A DNA stretch of 64,000 bases. Source: Eutreptiella sp. 'Long Island Sound 2002'. Taxonomy: Eukaryota; Euglenozoa; Euglenophyceae; Eutreptiales; Eutreptiaceae. The stretch is taken from NCBI GenBank assembly GCA_964036045.1, contig OZ038395.1, positions 5,967,753-6,031,752 on the forward strand, read 5' to 3'. How positions within the stretch are numbered: position 1 is the first letter of the stretch; each line of letters begins with the position of its first letter. A program made the translations under genes and the position numbers. This document shows, piece by piece, positions 19,352-32,210 of the stretch. Under the pieces are notes generated by a model, which had not been told where the DNA came from, did no database searches, and saw nothing but the letters and a program-made list of their open reading frames with translations.

Positions 19352-22300
19352 TTAGTTTCGCTTTTTACGCTGGGACATAGTCTCAGCACGGGTTAGTAGC
19401 TGCCCCTCGTTGTTCTCAACGAGGTAGGAGCGGAAGATGGGGTTGATACTCCCATCTGGTTGTATGAAGGCTGACATAGGTTCCCAGGTTGCCTCAGATA
19501 ACCCATAGCCATCCCACAGGGTTAGGAATTTCCAGCCCTGTTTATACTCGTGGCGAGCAATACCTGCAACCACGTAGTAACCATCGACTGTCATCTCTTC
19601 GGCAGTCATCTCTTCGAGTTCGACTGCCTCCTCTGGACTGGCAGCCTTCTCTAGGTCTATACGCTCGACCTCACTGTTGCTGCGGCGCCACTCATCCCAG
19701 GACAAATCGTCAGGGGAGTGATAGTGCCTCAACTGTTTAGGTGCACACAGGAGTTCACCACCTAGACGTGGACTGCACCTGACATGGATCCTGGATCCAT
19801 CTATCCTGATGATACGATAGGGTCCAGAATAAGGGTCCTGTAGGCAGTTACGTGGCCAGGAGGGTAGGCGTGAGTGGTGAACCAAAACAAGGTCACCAAC
19901 CTGGAAGCTGGCAGGTCGCCGTAGGCGGTTCCGTCGGCACAGTTCACGGTCACGAATGTGTTTCAGGTTAGTCCCAGCTTGGGTGGCCAGAGACTGCTTG
20001 TGTTCCAGCCAATCTCCCACAGGGCTCTTGAAGTCCTCAGGAAAGGGGGTTTTGAAGAACCATGCAGGTCGTCCTCCATGGAACAGTTCGTGGGGGGTGA
20101 AACCCGTAGAGGAGCTCCGCTGTGAGTTCATGGTCAGCACTGCCCAGGGCACTAGGCGTACCCAGTCCTTGGTACGCTCCTGTTTCATCAGGATTCTTAA
20201 GTTTTGCTCCACCACACGGTTCTGTCTCTCACAGAGAGGGTTAGACATGTGGGTATAGGGCACACCTGTGGTTACCTCCACTTTGAGGGCATTTAGCACT
20301 CGTTTGTACCACCCAGTGTCACTGCGGAAGCGTACATCCTCATCAGAGTGCACCTGCTTAGGTGCTCCATAGGGTTCGAACCTTTGTTCGACCAACATTT
20401 TCACAGTCTGCTCACCTGTGATTTTCTTATTGCAAGGGAACACACAGGTGAAGCAAGATAGGCCACGGGTGACCACTAGGCAACTATCATAGCCGCCGAA
20501 GCGTGGTAGGCCGTGGATGAAATCCACGTAGAGGAGAGAATTAGCACAATAGGGTATGGGTAAGCTGGAGATCAGGCCCCTATCCCTACTGTCGCTCTGC
20601 TTGCTGGCATGACAGCCACAAGCATCCACAATGGTCTGCATACGCGACCTCAGTGCAGTCAGGGTTAGACTAGAGTAGAAACACTCACGGAAGAAGTCCA
20701 CTGAGCGATTAGCGCCTGTGTGACCAGGACTGAGATGGGACCACTGTAGGCACCCGTCCAGTCGTGCCTCAGGCACCACAATTTGGTCCTCGTAGAAGGG
20801 TACTGATTGTTTTTATACCACTGGTGCCCGTCAATGACACGGGGTTCGAGACCAGTGCTGAGGGTCTGGAGTATTTCTTTATACTCTGACTGATAGTCGG
20901 TTAGACTCCAACCCTCCAGGATACCAGCAGTGCGCATGGACAGTTCAAGCTGGACATCCATACGCTGGAAAGCCTCTCTGGCGAGCGCCTCAGAGCTCTC
21001 ACCTATAAGCGCATTGAAGTTGTTGCGCGATATATAGTCAGACAGTTCATTCTTTATTCCGGGGATATGATGAACTGTCAGCCTGAACTGGCTCAGGTAA
21101 GTCCACCACCGCTTTAGCTTTGCTTTCTCTGGTGGTGGGTTCTTCTGAAAAGACTTCACAGGTTCCTGGTCACACAGCCAGACAATAGGGTTAGGTCCCA
21201 GGAGTCGGGATTGTGACGAAAGCACCAACATACCGGCCAGGAGATCCTGGTGATAGGTGCTGTAATTGGAACGCGCTTGGTTCCATTTCCAATTCCAGTG
21301 TCCCAGTGGCACCAGCCGCCACTCACTGGTAGGATAGTCATGTTTCAACGAACCATCACGGTTCAGTCCACTCGTACGATAATGGCAGTGGGTTACTTCA
21401 GCGGGGTTAAGCTCCTGCCATTGGTAGATCGTACCACCCCCCCCCTACATCACTGGCATCAGTGATCAGGACTATCTCGCCCTTAGGGCGGGGTACTCCC
21501 AGGCAGTTGGAGGAGGCAATTTTTTTCTTCAACTCCTGGAAACACTCTTCCTCTCTGGCGGTCCACCTCCATGGAGTAGTTTTCTTGATTAGGTCAGTGA
21601 GGGGGGCAGAGGAGTAGGTAAAATTGTGGATGTGACGCCGATAGAAATTACAGGCGCCCACAAAACTGCTCACATCGTGTAGACCCTTCTTAGGGTCATC
21701 GCGAATCTGCATGTCCTGTAGGGGCTGCATCTTAGACGCGGCTGGTTTCCACCAGCCATACCCCACGTCGAAACCCAAATATTCCATCTCCTCTTTCATA
21801 AACTCACATTTTTCGAGTTTGATTCGGAGATGGCTTTCTTGACAAACAATGAAAAATTCACGGAGGAGAAGGACATGGTCCTCTTGGGTATTAGTTCCCA
21901 AACTCATGTTGTCGATGTGGGCCTCCATTTCTGCACCCCGAGAAATCAACTCCTGTACTAGAGGCCTGCGCCTCAGTACGTACAAAATTTTGTTCATTAG
22001 CTCTTGCAAAATCGCTGGGGCATTAGCCACCCCGAAAGGCATAACCTTCCACTTAAAGACACGGCCCTTAGGGGTTATAAAAGCCAGCAGCTCCTGAGCT
22101 GCGGCGGTTAGTTCCACCTGCCAGAAACCAGAGCGTTTGTCCATTTTGGTCTTGTACCTGCATTTGGCAATACGCTCCAGGGCATTTTCCGTGTTAGGAA
22201 TACTCCCTGAGTGGTTCTGGGTTTTCTTGTTGACCTCACCATAGTCAACAACCAGTCGTAGGGCAGTCGACCCTGGTTTGGCAACCAGGAAACAGGGACT

Positions 22301-23858
22301 GCAGTGATGGGGGTAGTCCCCCTTCTTGTATTCTTCAACGAGGCCAGCATCAATACATTCCTGGATCTGGCGCTCGATTTCTTCAACCTGTTCCTGTGGA
22401 GCGGGATAGGGACGACACCTCACTCGCGTCTTTTCAAATTCAGGTTTCAGTTTCAGGTCCATCTGGACCAGCTTTTTACAAGAGAGGGGGGGCGGCAAGG
22501 CGACGAATACCTCCTCATAGGTTATCAGCAGTTTCTTCAGTCGGGGGTCAAGGTTAAGACTCACAAGTTTCTGCAGGAGATCCTCCTCAGCATGGAGGTT
22601 GCTCTTTCCATGTTCTTTCTTTTTCTGCCGATCAGCAGTTTCGGCAGGAACAGAACCATCGTCCCACTCAGAGGGACATTGCTGCCCATAGTGCAGAGAA
22701 TACACTAGCGGTATCTCAGGATCAGGCAGCGTATAGGAATCATCGTCCTCCTCAGACCAGATGGAGGATTTCCAGGTCTGTCTGAGGTATTGCAGCCGCT
22801 CTTGGCGCTCAATACCTTCGGCCTTCAGGTTCAACAGCCGCCGGAGTTCCTGAGTGTCATGCTCAGACAATGGCATGTTATTAGAAGCAGGCCGCGCCAG
22901 AGCATCAGCAATCCGGGCCACGGGTTCACCTGTGTGCAAAGGCTGCATGTGTAGCACTGGCTTCCCAAAAGGGGAAGCGGGCTCAGAGGTTGACTCTAGA
23001 TCTACCTCCTCCAGCAACAGCCGGGCTAGGAAGGCACTGTGTTTTAGGTCAACACAGCTGGGATCAACAGAAGGAATAGTGCTGGCGATCTCAGACAGTT
23101 GGTCGTCAGCATCCTCCTTTACAGCTGCAGGTTCCAGATAGCCATCGGGAGACTCACACCCTGTAAGTGTGGCAGATAGGTGCTCAGGAGATCGATTTTT
23201 GATATCAGAAAGGGTCAGGCCACGATTTTCGGCCATGACCTCTTTCAGTAGCACCTGGTCTAGGTCACACAGGGCTACAGGATTGAGAGATCCATCAACA
23301 ATGGACAGGAAACTGGCCCACTCAGGGGCCTGCATAGCTGTGTCTGAGTCCCCAGGCACATAGATGGGGCCGTTGGGGAGTTGCACTCTTCCCACGGTCA
23401 TTCGATCTAGCATACGGCGCCAGTAAGCATGTTCACCAGAGCAGCCCCAGTCAGGGGTGCACATGACAACCCTTTCTTTCTCATAAGTGATTTTGGTTAG
23501 AACCTTCGCGAGCAGGGAGAAGGGAGGGTTAGCATACGCTAGGCCCATTGCTTTCCAGAAGAAACGGAAAGCATTGTTCAATTGTTTTGAGCAGTACAAC
23601 TGCATGATGTGCTGTTGTTGGCTCGCAAACAATTCTACCTGGATCTCATCCAGGTTTACCTGAAGGGCCGCCAGTCCATTTTCAAGAACGTGACGGGCCA
23701 ATTGGTAGTTTTCAGTATGATAGTTAGTCTTGGATGCGTAGCGCAGCCCAGACTCTTTTCGTCCTGACAGCTCCAAAGGTACGGAGAACAGCCCACTGCC
23801 AAAGTCGCAGTGCAAAGAATAGGGGCGCTGGAGAGACAGCATTTTTACCTGGGGGTTT
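19352..23858 (-). pseudogene. Element B pol: methyltransferase-like, RT, RNase H, integrase, chromodomain
   Basis: In order of translation: an N-terminal domain with N-P-P-F (23524-23535) and CTPDWG; a long acidic linker; RT with VVDYGEVNKK, FGVANAP and an active-site box reading A-H-I-D-N (21905-21922) where element A has H-I-D-D; RNase H (ITDASD); a zinc domain; the DDE core (VDF, HSDED, NPLCERQ); GDLVLVHHSRLPSWPR; and a chromodomain (FLTLWDGYG, EATWEP) ending at 19352. Two frameshifts break it: a C/G homopolymer near 21435-21445 and a one-base change near 20800. Otherwise the product would copy and integrate the element. The Asn in the active site argues this copy's RT is inactive. A continuous frame upstream is recovered only across element C. 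Confidence 0.88.
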
Positions 23859-23863
23859 CTTCG
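23859..23863. repeat. Target-site duplication CTTCG, left (element C)
   Basis: Directly abuts TGTAACC of C's left LTR; the partner is at 41757-41761. Confidence 0.85.
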
Positions 23864-24344
23864 TGTAACCGCTGCATAGTGGCGGATCTTTCTTGTAACT
23901 GCGAAGCCTGTAGCCTTGATGCCCCAGGGGTCGTACCGCCCGACACTGCCCCTGATATATCTGAACCCAACTGACCCTCTTCAGACCCATATCCAGCCTC
24001 TGGGAGCGACATATGCGAAGCACTTGTAAGTCCATTGACCTCCATGGTGGAATATGAATAGTCAGAAAACCCGGTCTACAAAAATGGAGCAGACATAGAA
24101 TCTCATTGTGCATCCATCGCACATAATGCCACAACGTGAAATCATTCGAAATAATTTAAACGATTCCGATTGGGAAATCACGAAAGACAAATGCGACTCG
24201 ACGCGCGCTCACAGGCGACATCTGGCGGCGAACGGAAAACATGAAAACAAGCGGAAAATTTACTGCACCAATGTACATCTGAGAATCATTGAAATTCTGA
24301 TCACATTGATGTATAATCTGAGTGCTGTCACTGCTGCCGTTACA
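23864..24344 (-). repeat. 3' LTR of element C
   Basis: 481 bp, TGTAAC...GTTACA. It matches 41276-41756 with roughly 15-20 differences. The minus-strand frame that starts gag in the 5' LTR is also open here. Confidence 0.93.
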
Positions 24345-24360
24345 CTCCCCCTCTGAAAAC
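24345..24360 (-). other. Polypurine tract of element C
   Basis: On the minus strand, TTTTCAGAGGGGGAG runs straight into TGTAAC of the 3' LTR, the place where plus-strand DNA synthesis is primed. Confidence 0.85.
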
Positions 24361-25699
24361 ATACGCCAGTATGTCAGGCTGGGTCAAGTGAAGTGAAAGA
24401 AACGGCAAAGTGACCAAAAACCGACTAATCTATGACAAAATGTGAGAAATTGAGCTGAATTGAGCAAAATTGTGCTGAGATCTGTGTTTCGCGATGGCCA
24501 TCGACTTGAATGAAACGCATAGATACCTTAGGGCACACAGAAATAGCTTCGTTCAAGCTCGAAAATTCGAAAATTGAAAGTCTGAGTGAAGAATGTACAT
24601 GCATGATCAAGATCCATGATCCATGATGAAATCAGGATCTGACATCCCACTGCCAGAAAACAGAAAACGAGTGTCGCCATGTCGTCGAGCGTCCAAAAAA
24701 AAGGGTATCCCTTCATGGAGTCCAAGATATGTGAAACTGGTCGGTGTCATTTGTAGTCATGAGACCAGATGCCAGATTATGGTACAAAATGTGCCTGAAT
24801 TGAGACCAAAATCAGTGAATCACACACGGATTGAGGGCGGTAGAGTCTGCAGCAAGCCAATATAGGTCCAATTCATTGTCGATAAATACTGTGTGTTGTG
24901 CTGAACGGAAATCCAGTTCTCATTCATAGCTAATCCAGGTCAAATCCTCAGGAATCCTCAGGAATCCTCAGGAATCCCATGATGGAAATCCAATCATGCA
25001 AGAGTAATGATAGCCAAGAAAACCCAGTGCGTGCACCACACTGTCAGTATCGTTTCCAGGGCTTCATGTTTAATCCAGTATGAGCCAGAAGGGGTAATTG
25101 ACTCATTATAGTCCCAGCATGTATAAGCATCCAGTGCTTGGTACCAGGAATTTGCCAAAATTGAGCTGATTCTGAGGGGGATTCCAACACCATCTACAGA
25201 TGAACAGCGAGTCGACACAAGTAAGAACATCATCATTGTCACTTGGTCTATATAAGCGCTTTGACAGCGGTCGATTGAAAAACAAACCAACAGTCTCAAT
25301 GTAAGAGCTGATTGAAATGACATTCTCAGCAGATCCGTCAAACACATGAAATGCATCAGACTCAGTCATGTGCCAGAATCTCTGAAATGAGCACGAACTC
25401 GAGCGAGTCCTTCCCAAGGCGAGTAGAGGGGCATAGTCGACAGCAAAACGCGAGAGTGTCGTCGTGGTTGAGGATAAAGGCCTTTCGGAGCTTCCGATTG
25501 GAATCATCTACAATGAAGCACATGATTCACATGATAACCATGATGAGAATGATGGATGGAATGACCAGGATGACCCCAGAATGTCCCATCATCTGTTCAT
25601 CAAACCACATAGACGATGCGTCAGGACTGTTTTGTCCCAATGCCAAGGGTATATGTAAACCGTAAACCTTTTGGAGAGTTTCAGCGATTTAAATTCTGA
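24361..25699. other. 3' untranslated region of element C
   Basis: About 1.3 kb between the chromodomain stop and the polypurine tract. It has only short frames and a few short repeats (AGGAATCCTC three times near 24950-24975). Confidence 0.5.
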
Positions 25700-26158
25700 T
25701 CAGATCTTGTCTCGAATGGATTCTGCCACGATTGGAGCTTCCTCTTGTGCTTGTAAGTCTTCCTTGGTGACACAATCCTTAATCAGCGACAGCTCACGGT
25801 CAATCTCAGGATGTTTTTTCAGGAACTTGATGAACGTCTCCGTATACCCATGGATAAAGCTTGAAGCTGGCTCCCATTTGTCTTCTTCTGGACCGAATCC
25901 TTTCCATCTGCACAGAAAGTACCACTTGTTTCGAGCATTTTTCTTGTAATCAAGGATCTTCTCCAACTCGAAACTGCTGGTGACCATCTTCCTGTCGCTC
26001 AGGTACTTTGAAGTCCAATAGAGAGGCTTGAACCTTCCCTTGGGGCAGGGTACTTCGGCCTTCAAACGGTCCCGATGTACTTCTTGATGTCTGCCCGGTT
26101 CAACCTCAAGGTTGAATGTAGTCTCACTTAGTTGACCACTGACTTGGAATGGGCCTTC
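25700..26158 (-). CDS. Element C integrase tail and chromodomain
   Basis: This is in the same frame as the polymerase ORF upstream, separated from it by a single TGA at 26159-26161. A GPFQV-like segment starts it. The chromodomain follows with FELEKILDYKK, WYFLCRWKGFG and DKWEPASSF (25840-25990), then an acidic tail. In related elements the residue before EGPFQ is usually Trp, so TGG to TGA is the simplest explanation of the stop. Without suppression this domain would be lost from the integrase. Confidence 0.8.
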   Translation of the reverse strand, partial: EGPFQVSGQLSETTFNLEVEPGRHQEVHRDRLKAEVPCPKGRFKPLYWTSKYLSDRKMVTSSFELEKILDYKKNARNKWYFLCRWKGFGPEEDKWEPASSFIHGYTETFIKFLKKHPEIDRELSLIKDCVTKEDLQAQEEAPIVAESIRDKI

Positions 26159-29008
26159 TCATAAAGGTAACAATTTGTTGTCGTCCTTCAGGGTCTCGTC
26201 TGACTTACGAAGCCAAACTTGCTGGCCTTTCTCCAAGGGTTTTCCTTGTGTTCTCGACTGATTTTTGAATTTCAACCAATCTGCTTGACTCTCCACTTTG
26301 GCTTGGATCCACTTGGACTCTAAATCCTTGATCCTCTCAAACCATTGCGAGGCGTCGTAGCACTGCCTTGGATGATACATCACTGGTCCTGGACCCATCT
26401 TCTCACGACCAAAAACAAGCTCATTCGGGCTTAATCCAGTGTAATTCCTGGTTCGATGGTATCTCCTCAAGACACAGTAAGTTGTCTCCAACCAATTGTA
26501 GTCTTTTTCAGTCGCCAGGAATTTTCTCAGAATGTTGATAAGAATTCTTCCAGCGCGTTCAGCAGGGGGGGCTCGATGGTCGTAGACTCGGGCACGAAGA
26601 TGATGAACTCCCAATAGAGCACACATGTTCTCCCACCAAGTCCCAATGAACTCCTTCCCACTGTCCGTCAGAATTTCACTGGGAACATCCCAGTTACTCA
26701 TCAACTGACTTGCAGTCCACTTGGCAGCCATTTCAGAGGTGAGATGCTTCGTGTTGCAAGGGAGGACCTTGATATTGCCACTGTGGCGGTCTTGAATTAA
26801 CAAAGCCCCATCGATGGGCTTCCTCGTGTAGAGACATTCCTCTTGGATTTGTCCCAACTCGAAGACATCCGCCGTCACCTTGTCGAACAACCTCTCAGGA
26901 ATTGGCAATCCCTTCAGTAATCCTTCTGCCTTTTGATTCTTAGGGATGTTCGCCTGACATTGCTTGCATCCTTTGGCAACTCGTTCACAGGCACTCTTGA
27001 GGTCTCGTGTGTACACTCTGTGTCGTAGCTCCTGCTCCAGAACACGGGAGTGTCCGTGGGATGTCTCATTCCGATGCCAATGTTTGACATATTGGTCAAT
27101 TAGACAATCAGGAACACAAATCCGTCCTTGCCAAAATAACTTGTCGCCTTGGATTTTGAAATCAGACGTCTCTTCAGAGTCGTAAGGCTTGTCCCCTTTC
27201 AACTTGTGGTATACAGACCCAAAGAACCTGTCCTCCTTGTACATCTTCGTCCAATCCACATAGAGGAAGGAAGTTTCCTTGTCCTTTTGTTGTTGAGGGA
27301 GCGTGGATTTCGCCTTGGATCCTGTCACTGGAAACACTTTCAGGAGCGGCAGCGAAGACTCAGAGTCAGAGTTAACCCTTTCAGTCTTATCTGCCTTGGT
27401 AATCTCCTTGCATCTGACCAATTCAACCTTCATGGGATTCTTAATCGAACATTGAAGACAATGTTTCTTGATCAGTGCTTGTTCCTCTCTATCAAACTCG
27501 ATCACTTTGGCTTTATCCGTCGCTGTCCCATGAAAACTCACTTCAGAGTAAGCCTCTGAGGCTGGGTAGGCCCAGCGACTCAGGGCGTCCGCCACTGTAT
27601 TGTAGCGCCCTGGAATGTAAGTCACATGGAGGTCAAATCTGCTGAGAGTTTCATGCCAACGGCCTCTCCTCCCAGCTGGTCCACCAGGGGTATCCACATG
27701 TTCTGTCCTCCAGCTCTCCAGTGACTTGTGGTCAGTCAGTACCTCAACGCGATGGCCCAAGATCCAACCTTCATAACGCCGTAAGGCACAAAGGATTGCG
27801 TAGGCTTCTTGTTCCCTTGGACTCCAATTTCGCTGTCTTGTTGTAAGCTTGCGAGACCAGAAAGCCAGAGGATGATGGTGACCTTCGTCATCGACTTGTT
27901 CGATCATAGCACCAATGGCGTAACGACTGGCGTCTGTACGAATATAAAAAGGTCTTCCGTCCAACCACGGAGTCTTTAATGTAACCACATTTGGCAGTGC
28001 TTCCTTGAGACCAGTAAAGGCCTCTTCACATTCTGGCATCCACTTGAGCTTGACTTGAGATCCCTTCTTTCCTTCTATTTTGCCAACCTTGAGTAACTCT
28101 GTCAATGTACCAGAAAACTTGGCGTAGAGGGGAAGAAACTCGTGGTAATAATTGCAGCAGCCTAAAAAGGCACGAAGCTGCGTGATGGTTTTAGGCCTTT
28201 CCCATAGCTGCAGGGCAGCCATTTTCCCTGGGGCCGGTCTTCTTGTCCCATCTTCCAAGACAGAGCCACAAAATTCCAGGCTCTGGAGGAAAATTTTGCC
28301 CTTCTTGGGTCCACACACGAGCTTCTCTTGTCGAAGGACTTCGAGAACTTTGCGGACTTGTTCTTCGTGCAACTTCAGGCACTCATCAAAGTTTTTCCCC
28401 AACGGCGTGGCAATCAGAAGGTCGTCAATGTAGATGCTGCAGAATTCTTGTAAATCCAGAGACTTGTGCTTCTGAAATAAAATAGTCTCCATCATCTTCT
28501 GGAACATCGACGGCGCATTCTTCAGACCCATCGGCAGTACAGTCCACTGGACAGTGCCACAGGGCGTGCACATTGCCGTCAGATGCCTATCCTCCTTTCG
28601 AAGGGGCATCTGATGAAAGCCATGGCGCAAATCCAACACAGTAAAGAGCTTACCTTTGGCTCTCGCGGCGATCTCCTTCTCGATTAAAGGAAGAGGATGC
28701 GCGTCTGGTACCGTGGCGGCATTCACAGCTCTGTAATCCACCACTAGACGCCAAGCATCTATGCTGGATTGGTCAGCAGGTGGGGGTTTTGGCACAGTAA
28801 ATGGTGCTGAACACCACTCAGAACTCATGCAGCCCTCCAACCAACCGAACTCATAGAGATTGCGCTCAATAATCTTTCGCAGGGCATCTGCTTTGGTGCC
28901 GTGCAGGTAGAATGGACGTTGTTTGTGTACTTTTGAGCCTTGGATTATCTCAATCTTGGCTTTTCCATTTTCACATCGAATTTGGGGGATTTTTCCACAA
29001 CTTCCCAC
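26159..29008 (-). pseudogene. Element C RT, RNase H and integrase
   Basis: A 949-residue open frame. RT: LVVDYRAVN, LDLRHGFHQMPL with the first catalytic Asp, LPMGLKNAPS, and a canonical Y-I-D-D box (near 28430). RNase H: IRTDASRYAIG, the Glu in SPREQEAYAIL, and LTDHKSL. Integrase: an H-x-H...C-x2-C zinc domain (HWHRNETSHGH, CKQCQA), then TADVF, LTDSGKEF and a Glu in APPAERAGR. Unlike A and B it has the ordinary YIDD, so it belongs to a different Ty3/gypsy lineage. The start is not a true Met: the frame is joined by a frameshift near 29000 to the upstream part at 28971-29653, and it ends in a premature TGA. Confidence 0.9.
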
Positions 29009-29653
29009 TCAGCACGTCATCTTTATAATCTTCGAACACTGCGTCCCTTCTTGCAGATATCTTGTCTCCGTCGACCTGATTCCCACATTTAATCACCGAC
29101 ATTATGTCCACCAATTTGCGAATTGTCCGTCGTGGTCTCATATTCTTGGCCACTTCATTCCAAACTTCTTCGTCGCATTGTTGGCGGATGAACCTCACCT
29201 GAGCTCGCTCCTCCGTGGGATCCCAGCAATTGAGGGAGTCCACCAATGTCTTGAAGGGATGGTTGGACGAGTTCAGCTGCATTCCTGTCAATTCAGGCGC
29301 GATTCTTGGAGATTTGTGATCATTCTTGCTTGAAATCTTGACATTTTTGGCTTGATTCTTGTCTGATGGGGACGAATTGTAATGGATGGAGGCGTTCTCT
29401 TGAGGGACACCGATTGTCCTTCCCTCCTTCCGCGACGATACGTCGGGATTCCGCTCTCGATCGTCTCGATCCACCTCAATTTCGTCGATTCTTGAGGAAT
29501 TTGAGATGACCTCTTCTGTTCCCATTTCACTGCCATCTTGGCAATAATCTCCCAGATTCCCGTCAACTAAGCACGCCAACGTGCTCCACGAACGCTGTGG
29601 CAAAGGCTTGCCATTGTCTTCGCAATACAGCTTCACTCCCTTGTGAGGTAGCT
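28971..29653 (-). pseudogene. Element C pol linker upstream of RT
   Basis: 221 codons in another frame of the same strand, linking the methyltransferase-like part to the RT. It contains a charged, Ser/Asn-rich middle and a structured end (LNCWDPTEERAQVRFIRQ). Upstream it runs to 29653, the exact left edge of element D, and it resumes in frame at 37256 if D is removed. Confidence 0.75.
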
Positions 29654-30084
29654 TGTAATCAAAACTTACTTGAGCATCTACTTTCTTACCCTGATCTGTT
29701 GGATCTCCGTCACTTCAGCACCCGTATCTTCCATAGCACAGCACTGCACTGAAATCCGGAAACTCGTTGTAAGTCATCGTTCAGTTCTGATCACATATTA
29801 AGACAGGCATCCTGTGACATGATACACAGAAATGGCACATGGATGCCTATTAATGAAATAATGATAAATCATTGATAATTAACTATTAAAAACAGTAGTT
29901 TTCTTCAGATCAAAAATTTAAATCTACGTAGAATAATCGCGATGCGCGGCTGCCATCTGGCATTTTCCGTCCGCGAATTTCGCGGGCCAATCTGCAGCCC
30001 ATATTGTAATAAAAATGCATACTCTGCAATAAATTTGGAAACAAAATAGATAAGAGTATCTTCGACATTTGTGGACCCATTACA
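29654..30084 (-). repeat. 3' LTR of element D
   Basis: 431 bp, TGTAATCAAAAC...CCCATTACA; matches 36825-37255. Confidence 0.93.
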
Positions 30085-30575
30085 CTCCCCCACCAAGCTC
30101 AAACTCAGGTTCCAGAGCTGAGTTTGTTGCTGAAAAAATATGAATAATGGGGGCAAATGGGTAAGATACACCCAAAGCCAATCTGAGATATTTCAGCATA
30201 AACCTATACCGTACCTGTGACATGGTATTTACTACAACCATTATGTACAAAACAAAAACTTCTGCCACACCCAAGTGCCCTGAAATGGAAACCCACCAGG
30301 TGTCAGGGGCTTTTTGTTTTAATGTACAAAAAAATCCCTGCTCAGGGGTTGGGGAAAAGCCTGCAGCAAAGGCTATAAAAACCCCATTCCCTTTCTGGGA
30401 GGTGTGTTAACACACTCCCACTAAAACCTGTATATAATGAAAAAAAATCCTGCACATCTTCCTGATCTTACTTGTAACTTGCAGTCATTTTTCATTATAT
30501 AAGAACCAGCTCCAACAGCCCTAGTCAGTGCAAAAACCCAGCCAGAGTCTCGAAATTATTTTCAAAACCCAACTG
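30085..30575 (-). other. Element D internal 3' segment
   Basis: The minus strand ends in GGTGGGGGAG before the LTR. No coding region supported. Confidence 0.55.
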
Positions 30576-30739
30576 TGAAACAGGCACAGGCACAGGGCAT
30601 CATTCGATCATTGTGGAATCCGGATGGAATCTAAATGTGCACAAAGTGGAGTATTGAATATGCACAAATAGTAACAAATATGCAGCAATTACTACATTTA
30701 TGTATCCGCGATGTGAACGCGCGCGCTTGTCTGGTTACA
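30576..30739 (-). repeat. 3' LTR of element E
   Basis: 164 bp, paired with 34140-34303. Confidence 0.88.
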
Positions 30740-31852
30740 CCCCCCCACTAGGACACAACCCAGGGGGGCACACCATGGGGCCGTGGCCGAAAAACCACAA
30801 CAAGACAAGCGAGTGCCAAAAAAAATAGAAAATGTGGGTTAAGAGCAACCCCAAGGGGGAAGAGAATGGGGTTACACCACTACGGCATATTCCGGCCCAA
30901 CCTACGAGGGAGATAGGGGGACTCCAGCAACCTAGGCCGTGTAGACTTAACTACTTCCCCAAGGCGAGAGGTACCAAGGGGTGAAGGCCGCCTAGGAGCT
31001 TCACATGGCTTCTCTCCCCACCAAAACACAAGAACATGGGAAGAGAAGCCTAGAGCTAGTAGTGGTTCTACTACCCACGCAAAGGCACAACACTCAGCAA
31101 CCCCCCCACTAAGCTGAAACTCAGGGGGTTGGCTGAAAATCAGAGCTGATTTCTGAAAAAAGAATGGGAGATTCAGAAATGCATGCTGATATGATGCTAA
31201 TCATGGGCTGTGGAGGGGGGTTTTTTCTGATGTCCCCACCAACCCAGCTCAGATTTCCCCAAAATCTCTGATTGGGGTGTCCGTTCATAGTTTTGGAGCC
31301 AAAAAACAAGGCTGGGCTCCAAACTCCACAAAACAGTGGATTTAGCTTTTGGCACCCCAAAGTGGGTTTTGATTGGCAGGATTGACCTGCTCTGTGGGCC
31401 AAAAACAGAGAAATGGCCCTGCCAAAATGCAGAAAAACTGCTACCAGGCACCTGTAACCCTGGGCCAGGGGCACTAAACTGAAGTCCCTGGATCTAAAAT
31501 TTTCCGATTCCACTGGGGGTGGGTGGGGCTGTGAGTGGCAGCAGGGCTCTGCCAGCCCCAGATGGCCCTGACGAAGGCCATTACTGTACAAACAGTTGGA
31601 AAAGACCTGAGATGGTCAGTGTAAAAGTAGATGGCAGTGGCGACGCCAAGTGGCAAACCTGAATCTGAGAAATGGCCACTGCCAAGGGAAGGACAGACAA
31701 GTGTGGACAGTGCCAGAAAGACTGTGCTGACTGGACAGACAGTGCAGTGGATCAAAGATGCAGTGCTGTGCTGACAGTGTGACTGACTGACAGCAAAACT
31801 GGAACAAACAAGGGCAGGGCAAACTGATTTTCCCACAGCCCCAAACAATGAC

Positions 31853-31864
31853 TCTTTCTCTCTG

Positions 31865-31919
<55 letters not shown>

Positions 31920-31922
31920 GTC
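31853..31922 (+). repeat. (CT)n microsatellite
   Basis: About 70 bp of CT/TCTG repeats inside element E. Confidence 0.95.
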
Positions 31923-32074
31923 TCTCACCTTATGGCAACCGAGCAAGGCCAGTGCCCAGAACTCGGTGCTCTGCAGCAGGGAAAGTGGCTTTCAGCTCAC
32001 TGTTCCCAAAAATCAATACCATCAGAGGATTAAAGTTAGGTACCAGTGTTTAGGAACTAAGTTAGTTTCTACCC

Positions 32075-32210
32075 ACAAGCTGGGAGGGTTCCTGTCATAC
32101 CAACAAGCTGGGAGGGTTCCTACTAAACATCTAGCTAGGCTAGGGTGTTGATTACCCACAAGCTGGGAGGGTTCCTGTTACACCCACAAGCTGGGAGGGT
32201 TCCTTCGCAG
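32075..32210 (+). repeat. CAAGCTGGGAGGGTTCCT tandem motif, 4 copies
   Basis: Four near-identical 18-nt blocks (about 32078, 32102, 32158, 32186) with ACCCA- or ACCAA-like leaders, inside element E. Confidence 0.85.

Noticed and set aside
23724-24134. Hypothetical proteins shared by 23.7-24.1 kb and 41.0-41.5 kb
   Set aside because: Off-frame readings of the two LTRs of element C.
31752-31946. Arg-Glu repeat peptide
   Set aside because: Translation of the (CT)n microsatellite.
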